Origin: Bugula neritina
Taxonomy: Eukaryota > Bryozoa > Gymnolaemata > Cheilostomatida > Bugulidae
Assembly: GCA_964035545.1 (NCBI GenBank)
Contig: OZ037770.1
Span: 4,755,662-4,819,661, forward strand
Direction: 5' to 3'
Length of the DNA stretch: 64,000 nt
Shown: one piece after another, positions 10,885 through 20,904 of the stretch
Layout: each line of letters begins with the position of its first letter
Numbering within the stretch: the first letter of the stretch is position 1
Notes under the pieces: model-generated
What the model was told of the DNA's origin: nothing
Seen by the model: the letters and a program-made list of their open reading frames with translations, nothing else
The model's database searches: none
Translations under genes and position numbers: made by a program

Positions 10885-12609
10885 CTGAAAATGATATACA
10901 GTAGTAGTAGTAGAGCAGTGTTTGAACTATACATTATAATATATAATATAATTTATACAATAATACAGCAGCTTTAGCTAACATAATAATGATAATTTGA
11001 AGTAAAATATTTTATATAATACACAGATATCTATTCAACAAGAAAATACTGATCTCCAATGGTATCTGGATTATTGAGTACAAACTTGATATCTCTAGTG
11101 TTTAGCTAGTTTCACAATTTAGTAGCTAATGTATATTTTTTTTGTCCCCTTCTAAGAAAATTTTAATAAATACAATGAAAGTATGAGGGTTTTATCAAAT
11201 TTTGCTTGAATTCCCATGTTTGAACCTAACTTTTTAATAAATTGGGAGATGAGGACCACAAGGAAAAAACCATCTCCCAACTCCAAATCCGAGAATCCCT
11301 CACTACTGCACTCAGTTACACGCATCACGGAACTGCTTGCAGAATGATTCAACTAAAACCACCATTAGCACAAGTTCTAATTCATTATTTTTTGAAGTGG
11401 CTGGGGTGCTTGCTACATTTTATTCAATCTAAAGCTGCATGTACACTGGTTGATTTTTTCAGCCGATTTTGTATTTTTATTCCCCCTCCCCCCCTTATCT
11501 CCCTGCTTGCGTTTTATTGGCTGACGGCTCTCCGTCTATATAACTTTCTTCTAGGTTCATGCGCAGAGGTCAAGATGCTAACACTGGTTGCATGAATATA
11601 AAAAGTAAAACTACAAGTTATAAATTATGTTATAAATGAGTAAAAGTTAAGAATAATACCACATGTTTGTTCGGATGTTCTAATAAATAAAAACTGAATA
11701 AAATAAACTGGCTGCGTATAATTTGTTGACAGCTTGCTGCCTTTGAAAGCTGCGTAAAAATGTATCACTAATTGTAGTATTAAATTAAAAATCAAATAGC
11801 TGGCTTGGTAGCTATTTATTTAACAATATTTACTAACTATAATTATCCATAAATTACTAAGCTACACTATTAACATCTCTCACCAATTTTTTTAAGCTAA
11901 TTAGTTTAAAACTAGAAGTTCAACTCAAGCGTTATTTTTTAAAGAGTTGATGAAAACTTCTGATTGCAGCAAATCTGTTCTCCAAGAAAATATCTAAATT
12001 ATAAAGTTGAGATACTCATACTAATACTGGTTACATGAATATAAAATTAGCAAAATTTAAACTACAAGTTTGAAGTTATAAATTATAATTTACATTAGTA
12101 AAAGTTAAGAATAATAATAATTTTCTATTTAAAAAAAGAGCAATGTTTAAGGAATTTCCACGAAAGTGAAACTAACTTTCAAAGTTACACAACAACCAAT
12201 GCGTTGTTATTACTACTATTGCTATTGATAGTTATTGTAATTAATTTTATTTTGTAAATGATGTATCGTAGTGATAGCAACGTATTAGTTACTTCCTGGT
12301 TGTATTTCAACAATGGTGCTAATTTCACTCGCTGTCATGATTTTCTGCCACCTTTTGATTGGCTGGCTTAACAGAAAATCGGCAAAAATTGATCATGTTC
12401 AATTCTGAAAATCGCTTCAAAAATCGGGCAAAAGCAAAAATCGCCGATTAATTTAGAAATCCTAAAAAGTCGAGAACAGTAAATCGCTGTGTACATGCAG
12501 CTTAAAGGAAAGATGCTGCCATTTTCCATTATTTTTAAACTAATGGGGTTTCTCTACTTTAATTCAACAACTCTAACCCACAACTAATCTAAAAACAACT
12601 GTCCCTCAC
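10885..12609 (-). other. RPF1 intron containing a MITE
   Basis: Intron between the two RPF1 exons (donor GTGAGG, acceptor TTTCAG). Most of it is the transposon at 11,433-12,502. Two direct repeats of roughly 90 bp (about 11,588-11,672 and 12,028-12,118, sharing CTGGTT.CATGAATATAAAA) lie within it. Confidence 0.7.
11433..12502. mobile_element. Harbinger/PIF-like non-autonomous element (MITE)
   Basis: The ends are 14-bp perfect terminal inverted repeats (AGCTGCATGTACAC and its complement), flanked on both sides by TAA (11,430-11,432 and 12,503-12,505). A 3-bp TWA duplication is typical of PIF/Harbinger. The element is about 1,070 bp and has no transposase-like reading frame. The region just inside each end is also loosely complementary (GCCGATTTT and AAAATCG motifs). 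Confidence 0.65.
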
Positions 12610-12807
12610 CTGATATCTGTGATGTCTAAAGAAGATGAAGTCTCTCTGATTGTGAAATGTGATGACCCTGCGACCATTGAACTGAGGGTCATGCGGGAAC
12701 AGCGAGGCAAACATCCTTCCCACGGTCAGCCCTAGCCTTGTGTTGAAGTTGTTGAGTATTACCTCTGGAAGATGGGACGTCGTCTCCCCAGCCTTCTTTA
12801 TTTCAGT
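12610..12807 (-). CDS. RPF1: RPF1, penultimate exon (Brix domain core)
   Basis: Encodes [20 protein letters not shown] and then [20 protein letters not shown], followed by [20 protein letters not shown], matching RPF1 ([44 protein letters not shown]). It is 66 whole codons between good splice sites (acceptor CGTTTCAG, donor CAG|GTGAGG). The N-terminal half of RPF1, with the first Brix motifs, should lie at higher coordinates, but I could not find it before the next elements. Confidence 0.92.
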
Positions 12808-14871
12808 CTGAAACGAAAAACATCATAGCAAATAGCTGTGGAGATGCTGGATTACTTATTGTTTATGTGTACCCTTAATATAGCTATAGGTAGTCCACCA
12901 GTATGTCTCACATGTTAGTTGAAACATCTCTTTACATGGATAAGTCCATACTATACAGTGTGATAACATTGTATTGGCCATGCCCATTCCCTTATATTAT
13001 CAATATGCAGTCAGCTACATACTATGACCTTGTTACATAATAGAATACAAGTATGTCAGGCATCATACCAACTAAGCAACAGGAAGTAACAAGAGAGGAC
13101 AACATCAAATTGAATCGAAATCAATGTCAACATCCAATATTCCTCTAAAAAGATGGAATTAAACTAAATTGTGCGCTTTTATTTTCACGACTTTCAATCA
13201 AAAATTTGATTTTGTCGACTTGAAAATTTCACCGAGTTGAATTGCATTGGAAAAGCCACTCATCAAATCCTTTCACTTGCGACAACTTAATTAGCCGAAT
13301 TTAGAATAACAATCAGTGGGGAAGATAACTCCTTGTAGAAATCGATATTCAATGATGACTTCAGAGACTGGATGACATACTTATAGTATGTTTATAATTA
13401 TATTGGCTAAGTTTTCTCAATTATTGCATTAATGATGTCAACTTGACAAATTCACTACAGTTTCAAATGGCATCAACTAACTAACTTAGAAAGGGAGTTT
13501 CCACATCAATATGATTTCAATGGGTTTCAGTTTTTAACTATAAAGGGGTACTCAGCCGAGTGAAATTGACTGAAACTCAGTAATTTAATATATTAAAAAA
13601 ATTAAAGAACTTAGGCTATCTCCATTTCTCTACTACTGCTCCTAAATGCTTTATAAGTTTAGGTTTAGAAGTAAAAGGTTAAGTCCTTCAAAGAAAGTGA
13701 CTTATTTAACTATACGACTTATTAGAACACAGGTTATTCTGAATTTCCAAATGACTGCCCCTACTTTGAGATGAAATCCCAGGTACTGGTCACCTTAGCC
13801 TACTTTTCAAACATGTCTCACTACAAGAGGGGGCCCAGGTAAGAGCCCAGAGTGAAACTGATAAACTGAGTTGTGGGAAACAAGGAAGTTTCATTCTCTC
13901 AGACTGGGAGCGTAGCAGCTCAAACTCACATGAAAACCGACTAATAGAAAACCAGAACTCAAAGAGTATTAGCCTGTGAATGTACCTGAGTGTAATTTAC
14001 TGGGTTGGAGCTAAGGCTAACAAATATATTCCAACTACAAACAATTATTGCTGAAACCACTGAAGTGATGCTACAGCATAGAAAGTGTAATCAACTATGT
14101 GAAATATCAACAGAGAAATAATACATCGTAATTAAATTTAAATAAGTTTGTGCCATCCACTACTTTTACTGTCATTACAGAGCTTGGTAACCTTGCATTA
14201 ACAAATAAATAGCGTATTATGTACGTTTTATCTATATTGTTCTCCACTAGAAAAGATAAAAACCTATGACTTAAGCATAGAATTCTTTTAAGAGAAAACA
14301 AGAGTCAATATCTGGTTAGTATCAAGGAAACAAGGACTATGATATTGTAGACTTTTGTTTAGTGGTTTGTGCAGTGCTACATGATAGAATGAATAATTAG
14401 TCCATGATAGTGTTACTTTAGTACTTATATAAAGGCTACTAGCATTGGGAGTGATCAGTCAGTGAGCGACTCAGATACTCAGTGAGTGAGTTTATTAAAT
14501 AGTAATTCAAACAACCTGCAGGACCCATTCACTGATTAAACTAATGGATATCCAAGCCAGTTAATGAATTACAGAGTGAATATACAAATATCTCATTTAA
14601 ATCAAAACTCAAATCAGTGTAGGCCTGTCAGAACAAGTCAACAAGTGAAAACCTCACAGCTAGAAATCTACAGAATAATTCTGAAGGGCATAAAATGTCT
14701 CACTGTGAGAGGAAAGTAACAGGAAATGAAATAAACTCATGTCACGGAATATCAATATAATGCACTTTCCTTTGCAAGGGAAATGAAGCCCTGACTTTGA
14801 TATTCATAAAAGCAACATTTCTAACATAAATACAATGAGTATACAAGAGTGTAAAGATACAAATATTTTAC
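12808..14871. other. Non-coding, AT-rich
   Basis: No supported gene. The upstream exons of RPF1 and any cytoplasmic-tail exons of the transmembrane gene at 14,872-15,028 would be expected here or nearby; none was recognised. Confidence 0.4.
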
Positions 14872-15028
14872 CTCCTGAAACAAAAGAGACAGGTGAGCAG
14901 CACTACCACAATGATAATAACACACAGTGCTACAGTCAGTCCAGTGATTATCATATCCCTCTGAGTTAGACCTCCATCACTACCTCCTCCTTTGTCAGTT
15001 GTTGATGACATAACTACATCTGGAAACA
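14872..15028 (-). CDS. Transmembrane exon of a single-pass receptor-like protein
   Basis: A 157-bp exon on the minus strand between acceptor TGTTTGCAG and donor GAG|GTAAAA. It reads VFPDVVMSSTTDKGGGSDGG, then LTQRD, then a strong hydrophobic run MIITGLTVALCVIIIVVVLL, then TCLFCFR. A short Ser/Thr/Gly linker, one membrane segment and basic residues on the cytoplasmic side are the usual type I receptor layout. I cannot name the family, and no neighbouring ectodomain exon was recognised. Confidence 0.55.
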
Positions 15029-16154
15029 CTGCAAACAGAAATATCAAAATACTGTAAGTTCCGTGGAATCATTCAGATATATATAAGAAAACCATATGGG
15101 CAAACCACTAATCAATTGTTGATAATTATTAATAACCAATCACTGCCAACTATGAGTATTAAATTTCATGCTAATCATTAAATGGAATAGGAGCATCAAA
15201 TATGCACAGTGCTCCCCCATATCTCACAAAATCTCACAGGTCAGGAGAAGAGCTTGGACTCTCACCAAATGTATGAGTTCTGTTCAGTGATAACTAGTAA
15301 GTATCATCTGGGGGTGAGTCAACCCAACCAGTCTGACCAGCTGGTTGATAATAGAAATAATCTTCATTGAAAAAATGAGCCCATTCTCTGTCTAATAAGA
15401 GTTATGTCTTGTGTAAATAACTGCTGATTGGCTGGTTTGAAGTCACATGAACGATGATGTCTCGTGTTTCCGAATTATCTCGGAGAGACACTCGTTTGTG
15501 ATGTTGTGCCACATGATATTCTGATTTCCTCCTGGGCGCCTTCGTACCTTTTTCTTGTGGTCCCGATATCTACAATTACAAGAGTTATTTCCTCTGTATA
15601 TGCTTAATTCAGAAGCACTACCTTTTGAGTTTACATTCACTACTTAATTTTTAATTTTCTACAATGCATTAGGCTCAGTATATATGCATCCAATTATGTT
15701 AGCAAAAAAAGCTTGATTTATAAATCCCCATTAAAAGTAAAGGCTAGTTACAGAAAATTATTTTAAAATTTATTCTATTTCTACAACTTATTATTGCAAC
15801 ATCTAACTTAATTTGAATAACAACTTGTTTTAGAGCTTCCATTTTCAAAGCAACAGAAATTCAGAATATTGTTTTGAGATACCTACAGAATTAGTTTATC
15901 TATCAATTTATTCACTAGAACATATTAAATACAAAATCACAATCAGCAGAGCTAATCACAGCCAATAGCATAGTATGCTTTATAACACTGACTATGTTTT
16001 CAACAGTAGCAGAAGATACTTATATTGATATTTACAATGAGAAAAAATTTAAATCATGCGCTAAAAATCAAAAGACCAGGCTAGACCTAACTATCACTTG
16101 TAGTCAATTATTACAATTATAATGATAATTATGTTAATGCTACAATTCAAGCAG
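15029..16154. other. Non-coding, AT-rich
   Basis: No supported gene. A minus-strand frame around 15,300-15,370 ends in a tyrosine-rich tail (NEDYFYYQPAGQTGWVD...) with a stop. It could be a terminal receptor exon, but I see no firm acceptor. The ORF at 15,443-15,640 has no recognisable domain. Confidence 0.35.
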
Positions 16155-16640
16155 TTTATTATTATTATTGGTTGTATCACAGCTTTTAGCTGGTGTAACC
16201 TTCTACCATCGGCCTAGTTCCACTAGGCTGGGATGGATAGAACTTTCCTCAAGATGTGAGCTGATCCTAGTAAGGCTGTCTGCTGAATCAGTGGGTACTT
16301 GTTTTCAGCTACTCCAAGTAGTGCCATCCAGTCTACAGTCATGTGTGAAGCTCCAAGGGCTCCAATTACAATGGGGATGACTTTTGTTGATGTTTTCCAA
16401 AGGCGGGTTAACTCTAGTGCTAAATCCTGATATTTTCCTATCTTCTCTGATTCTTTTTCTTTTACTCTGTAATCACCAGGAACTGCGATATCGATGATTG
16501 TTGTTTCAGCATTACGCTTATCAACTACTACTATATCAGGCCTCCTAGCTTCGATGACTCTGTCGGTGTGTATGTTGAAGTCCCACAATATTTTTACATT
16601 GTCATTCTCCAGTGCTGATTCCGCTCGGTGGTCGTACCAA
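16155..16640 (-). mobile_element. 5'-truncated LINE, 3' end with restriction-like endonuclease region
   Basis: From 16,640 down to a stop at 16,223 the minus strand encodes the C-terminus of a non-LTR retrotransposon polyprotein: KILWDFNIHTDRVIEARRPD, then IVVVDKRNAETTIIDIAVPG, then KYQDLALELTRLW. The RPDIVVVD stretch looks like the PD-(D/E)XK endonuclease found after RT in R2-like LINEs. A short 3' UTR with an ACCAGCTAAAAGCTG hairpin ends in (AAT)n at 16,169-16,155, the usual short-repeat tail. The RT is missing, so the copy is 5'-truncated. Confidence 0.75.
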
Positions 16641-16757
16641 TTTATTATTATTATTATTATTATCATACTAATACTCATTATAATAATCAACTATAAAGAA
16701 AGGTATAGTCATAGGGATTGTAACACTAACAGTCATACTCATACTCCTAATAACAAT

Positions 16758-17092
16758 GGCAATGATATTCATATTAAATTTGATAAGATACAATCAATAC
16801 ATAACTTTGTGAACACTAAAAATTAATAGTAAGAGAGAATAATTTAAACTTCAAATTATGTATAACAATTAACATGAAAACTTACTGATACTAAAACTAA
16901 TACTAATATTATAATCATAATGGCAATAATGGCAATGATATTCATATTAAATTTGATAAGATACATAACTTTGTGAACACTAAAAATTAATAGTAAGAGA
17001 GAATAATTTAAACTTCAAATTATATATAACAATTAACATGAAAACTTACTGATACTAAAACTAATACTAATATTATAATCATAATGATAATC
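16758..17092 (+). repeat. Tandem duplication, two copies of about 165-173 bp
   Basis: 16,758-16,930 and 16,931-17,092 are almost identical, both starting GGCAATGATATTCATATT. The first copy has eight extra bases (ATCAATAC). Confidence 0.85.
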
Positions 17093-17345
17093 ATAATACC
17101 AATATTATTAGGAAAGTCATTATTAATTTGGAGATCATTATTGATTATTCAATATGAATATGAATATCACTATGACCACCGGAATACGTTGACAATCACA
17201 GTGACACGTAATTTTGAAAAGCAAAATGAATGTGTTGTCAAATTCAAACTCAATCAGTCAATGTGTTTTAGTATGAGTTTCATTCCTAGTTCTACTTTAC
17301 TCTTAGTATTAGTAACTTTAAAACTAAAAGAGAGTGAGTTCAGGA

Positions 17346-17412
17346 ACAAATAACGCGTAATAATGACACATAATTATTAAATTATGTGTTATTATATTTA
17401 TTACGCGTTATT
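17346..17412. repeat. Inverted repeat with ACGCGT arms
   Basis: AAATAACGCGTAATAA and TTATTACGCGTTATTT face each other across about 35 bases that also pair in part (ACACATAAT and ATTATGTGT). Confidence 0.75.
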
Positions 17413-17571
17413 TCATATTTGTTACTATTAGTATTACTATTATGATAATAGTAATAGTAATACCATTGGCAATAGTGAGTAACACTAGTAATAGTAATAC
17501 TAAGAGTAGGAGTGTAGTACAACTACTACTAGTACTAGACCTAGTAGTAGTACTAGGTTTAGTGGTACTAG

Positions 17572-17924
17572 TGTAGTAATTTGTGCAATTACCGAGCGTG
17601 AGTTATTTACTTGCGTATAGTTAGCTGGTTATTCTGTTATCAATTACTAGGGTAGCTGTCGAGTAATTATATTTATTATCCACAATAAAGCATAAACCAA
17701 ACATCACATCAAATTATCCTATACAAGAGTCAACTACTAACACATGTTACTACTCCAAGCCTCCGCTTACAACAACGTGATATAATGTTAATAACCCGGG
17801 AAGTGTCACGTGAATCGGAAGCATATCTTCCGGAGCTGCTAATTGGTTGCTACATAAGAGTCTAAGTATTCCAAGAGTAGGGAGAAGGCGATTCCCGTGT
17901 TTGTACTTTGCACTACTCACTACA
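17572..17924 (-). repeat. Element 2 3' LTR
   Basis: 353 bp, two mismatches to 21,737-22,089 (in the ATTATATTT/ATTTGATTT stretch). It includes the palindrome CGGAAG-CATAT-CTTCCG. Confidence 0.9.
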
Positions 17925-17937
17925 CCGTCCCCCCCAG

Positions 17938-17956
17938 CAGAAAGCCCTACTTTCTG
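17938..17956 (-). other. Element 2 hairpin next to the polypurine tract
   Basis: CAGAAAG and CTTTCTG pair across a 5-nt loop, 13 nt inside the 3' LTR. The same position in elements 4 and 5, and in element 3 with a longer stem, also holds a hairpin. Confidence 0.6.
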
Positions 17957-18217
17957 ATAACACAATAAAAAAAACACATAATGAAAAACTATACAATAAT
18001 CCAAAAAGAAAAACATACATAAGTAAACCCACAAAGAGTAAGAAAAGAAATAGTTAAACACGACAACATTTACATTAGAAGACAACAGGGTGATCGATCA
18101 CACACATCTAGTCAGCTATTAAGAGAGAGGGTGCTTACCAGCACGCGGGCCAATGTCGGAGCGCTCGTCACATTCCAAACGAGTATCGCTCAACGAAGGT
18201 GCCTACCCCAGGCATTC

Positions 18218-19054
18218 TCATTGGTTGGACTCTGATTCTTGTAGCGACCGTGCTCTGTGTCGAGCCTGTCGGGCCCGTAGCCGCCTCTTCAGTCGTCCCA
18301 CTGAGTCCTTCAACTGGTATAGACCTGTCGTCGTATCCAGCAGGTCAGGGGCAAGTTGTGTGAACTCGGCTTGTAGTCTTATAAGCCGCTCTTCTACGTT
18401 AGCCAGCTGGCTAGGCCTTGGTGGGGTTGTAGTGGTCTCCGTTAGAGGGGATATTGTTGTTTCTTCTACTTCTGGGGTGTTGCTGGGGTTGACGGGGGTA
18501 GGAGGTGGGCCCTGAACCATAGGGGACTTATGGCGGGCGGATAGTAGCAGTACGTGAAACCCTGACGTTAGTGCGGCCAGGGTGATAGCCTTCCTGATGA
18601 CTGGCTTGATGGCATCCAGGTATAGGGGGAAACTGTCTTCATCAACAGTGTGGTTCTCTCCGGCGAAGCAGCTTAGCTTATGTACTGTCACGGGATACGG
18701 GTAGACGTCGTGGAACCCGCAGGGACAGAAGTGGAGTAGGAAATGGGCGTCTACATGTAAACGCAGGGAGCGGTGTGATGGGCACTCCTCAAAGCAGACC
18801 TGGCAGGTTCGGTGTGGTCCACTGGTCCTATGTTGGTATCTCCTTGCGGAGCCCCTCCCACGGGGGGTTTTTGCACTTCCGGACCTGTTTCTGGTTCCGG
18901 AAGTGGTGATGATGGCAGGCTTGACGTTGGGGGCGGTGAGCGCACTTTCAAGGACGGAAGTGGCCTTTCTCGCCTCGCCAAGTCTTCCTGACGTGTCATG
19001 GAGGTGTTTCCGGCCAGGTTGACAGTCTCCGCCTGCCGAGACCTTCTCGCACAA
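18218..19054 (-). CDS. Element 2 zinc-finger and coiled-coil tail
   Basis: The conserved part starts near 18,830: CQVCFEECPSHRSLRLHVDA followed by HFLLHFCPCGFHDVYPY. This is a C2H2 finger (C-x2-C-x12-H-x3-H) followed at once by CPC...H...C, as in element 3. A Pro/Thr-rich linker and a heptad-like helix follow (NVEERLIRLQAEFTQLAP, then LKDSVGRLKRRLRARQ). It is in a different frame from the pol ORF, so it is either reached by a second shift or separated by a mutation. A DNA- or RNA-binding role is inferred from the finger pattern only. Confidence 0.65.
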   Translation of the reverse strand: MCEKVSAGGDCQPGRKHLHDTSGRLGEARKATSVLESALTAPNVKPAIITTSGTRNRSGSAKTPRGRGSARRYQHRTSGPHRTCQVCFEECPSHRSLRLHVDAHFLLHFCPCGFHDVYPYPVTVHKLSCFAGENHTVDEDSFPLYLDAIKPVIRKAITLAALTSGFHVLLLSARHKSPMVQGPPPTPVNPSNTPEVEETTISPLTETTTTPPRPSQLANVEERLIRLQAEFTQLAPDLLDTTTGLYQLKDSVGRLKRRLRARQARHRARSLQESESNQ

Positions 19055-20904
19055 TGCGTCTGCCGCCCCGCTTCACCAGGGAGACGGCTATGCTTGTTGG
19101 TCTGGCAGACTTTGCACCGTCTCACTCTGCGTCGGATATCCCGTTCCATGTTAGGCCAGTACCACCGGAGTTGTAGCTTGGTGACCACCCCTTGGACTCC
19201 TCCGTGAGTCTCCTCGTGGGTGTCTTGTATCAACTTCCGGCGGATGGCAACTGGGCAGACAACCCTCTTCCTGGCTGGCTGTCTGCTGTTGGCGGCCAAG
19301 GTCATGGTTAGCAGACCATCTGGCCCGACCCGCAGAGAGCTCCAACGTTGACAGTACAGCCGTAACTCGGCGCATCCCTGTCGCCGTTGTGTACTACTGG
19401 GTCGTCGCCCCTCCTGTTTCGCTCGGTACACGTCGGCTACCACCCCAGGAAGGCATTCCTGGAGCTTCGGCAGCTCCCTAACGTTACCAGCCCATACAGG
19501 TTTGGCGCGGAGGCTCTGGGCAGCCTCCGGGGGCGTGTCAGCCCTCTGTTGGAGTAGCTGAGCAGGGGCGGTCCTCGCCGCCCGTGGTATCTCACGGTAG
19601 CCTGCTCTATTTAGGCGGGCTCCGTGGTCTGTGTGGCTGAACGCCTCACTGTACCCATGTGGCAACCTAGCCATAGCCTGGCGCTTCCCGTTGCCTGTGC
19701 AGCCACGCGTCCCTGGAGGAGGGGAGGCGTGGGTTGGGACGATCCTCCGCCCTCGAGACGGGCTCTGCTGAGGACCTTCCGTCAGAGCTCCCGACGACGG
19801 CCCAATGGCTTCCTCCTGGACAGGATGGAAGCGACCCAGCATGGATCTGGGTGGTAGGTCTACTGTCTCTGAGAAGGGGTTGACACACTGCACTGAGATC
19901 TCTCCTTGCCCCGTGAGCCGGCTAAAACTACGGGCAAGTTGGACTCTCGAGTGCGTACTTTCGACAACTCCCAACTTAGAGGTTTGGCCACCGTCTACCT
20001 TGCAGCGGACGGTAGCCCGGGAGTGGCCTGGTATAGTACAGCTCCGTACTACCTGCACTGCTCCCGCTAGAGGACGACCAAACTTATTGACACAAGCGAT
20101 CTCCTTGTCGCCCATGATCATCGCAGATTTACTGAAATCGATGCGACAACCGTGTCGTTGTAAGAATGGCATCCCGAGGATAGCATCCTCGTTGAGCTGC
20201 CCGACGATAAACGTCTCCTGGATGGCCTGGTTACGGACGTAACCAGTTAGCTCAATAATGCCGTAGAAGGGAATGCACGACCCGTCTGCCAGGGTGCCAT
20301 GATCCCCCTCATACGGTGCCAACCCGTCCTTGACCTTAGCGCTGAGGGTGTCAAAGAACTGACGGCTAAGGAGGTTGGTGGTGCAGCCGGAGTCCAGGAG
20401 GAAGTTGGCAGGCTTGCCGGCTAGCTTCCCTGGTAGGAAGTAGCTACTTCCGTGCGGCTGCAATTGTGTGTGCCGTGGTTGCACCTCCCTCGCTGTGGGT
20501 CGAGGGGTCCACGGTCGGCGGCGACTATTGACCAGCTGCCGAGGTTGGGGCGATACGCCTTGCGGCGCCTGTACCGTTTCCCTCGCAGGCTCTGTGGTCA
20601 ACCGTCTGCCGGCTCCGTGTTGGTGCCGGAGTGGCGTAGAGGACCCAGGCGGCGAGTGGCTTGAGCCTATTTGCCGCGGGGGTCGCCACTTCACAGCATC
20701 TCCGCGCGGCGCCCAGCGGGGCGACAGACGCGCGGGCCTCCCTGGGTGATTCACAGACGGCCCGCAGGAGGTGGGAACATCTGCGGGCCGGGGTAGTTTA
20801 ACCCTGGTGGGAGCTGAGGGCAGTTTCTCTGGAAATGTCCTGGTCTTCCGCATTCCCAGCAGAAGTGGTGCCCCATGCCTGGTGATTGTACCTGCGGCCC
20901 GCAA
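18751..20904 (-). CDS. Element 2 pol-frame ORF: protease plus integrase zinc-binding part, no RT
   Basis: This 717-codon frame overlaps gag in the -1 frame. It has a Pro/Arg-rich start, then the protease region (FLLDSGCTTNLLSRQFFDTL, active-site DSGC), ILGMPFLQRHGC and a region matching element 3 up to the protease/RT border. It then jumps to ELPKLQECLPGVVADVYRAK and the integrase HHCC region (HEETHGG...CKVCQTNKH), and jumps again to the proline-rich tail (EDLARRERPLP). RT, RNase H and the DDE core are missing without loss of the open frame. The HHCC part could keep a nucleic-acid-binding role; enzymes must come from another element. Confidence 0.8.
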   Translation of the reverse strand: MRAAGTITRHGAPLLLGMRKTRTFPEKLPSAPTRVKLPRPADVPTSCGPSVNHPGRPARLSPRWAPRGDAVKWRPPRQIGSSHSPPGSSTPLRHQHGAGRRLTTEPARETVQAPQGVSPQPRQLVNSRRRPWTPRPTAREVQPRHTQLQPHGSSYFLPGKLAGKPANFLLDSGCTTNLLSRQFFDTLSAKVKDGLAPYEGDHGTLADGSCIPFYGIIELTGYVRNQAIQETFIVGQLNEDAILGMPFLQRHGCRIDFSKSAMIMGDKEIACVNKFGRPLAGAVQVVRSCTIPGHSRATVRCKVDGGQTSKLGVVESTHSRVQLARSFSRLTGQGEISVQCVNPFSETVDLPPRSMLGRFHPVQEEAIGPSSGALTEGPQQSPSRGRRIVPTHASPPPGTRGCTGNGKRQAMARLPHGYSEAFSHTDHGARLNRAGYREIPRAARTAPAQLLQQRADTPPEAAQSLRAKPVWAGNVRELPKLQECLPGVVADVYRAKQEGRRPSSTQRRQGCAELRLYCQRWSSLRVGPDGLLTMTLAANSRQPARKRVVCPVAIRRKLIQDTHEETHGGVQGVVTKLQLRWYWPNMERDIRRRVRRCKVCQTNKHSRLPGEAGRQTHCARRSRQAETVNLAGNTSMTRQEDLARRERPLPSLKVRSPPPTSSLPSSPLPEPETGPEVQKPPVGGAPQGDTNIGPVDHTEPARSALRSAHHTAPCVYM

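Larger units (their letters stand above)
16641..17571. other. AT-rich simple and tandem repeats, no gene
   Basis: Begins with an (ATT)n run next to the LINE, then tandem copies of a 170-bp unit, an inverted repeat with ACGCGT, and GTA/CTA-rich sequence up to the element 2 LTR. Confidence 0.6.
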
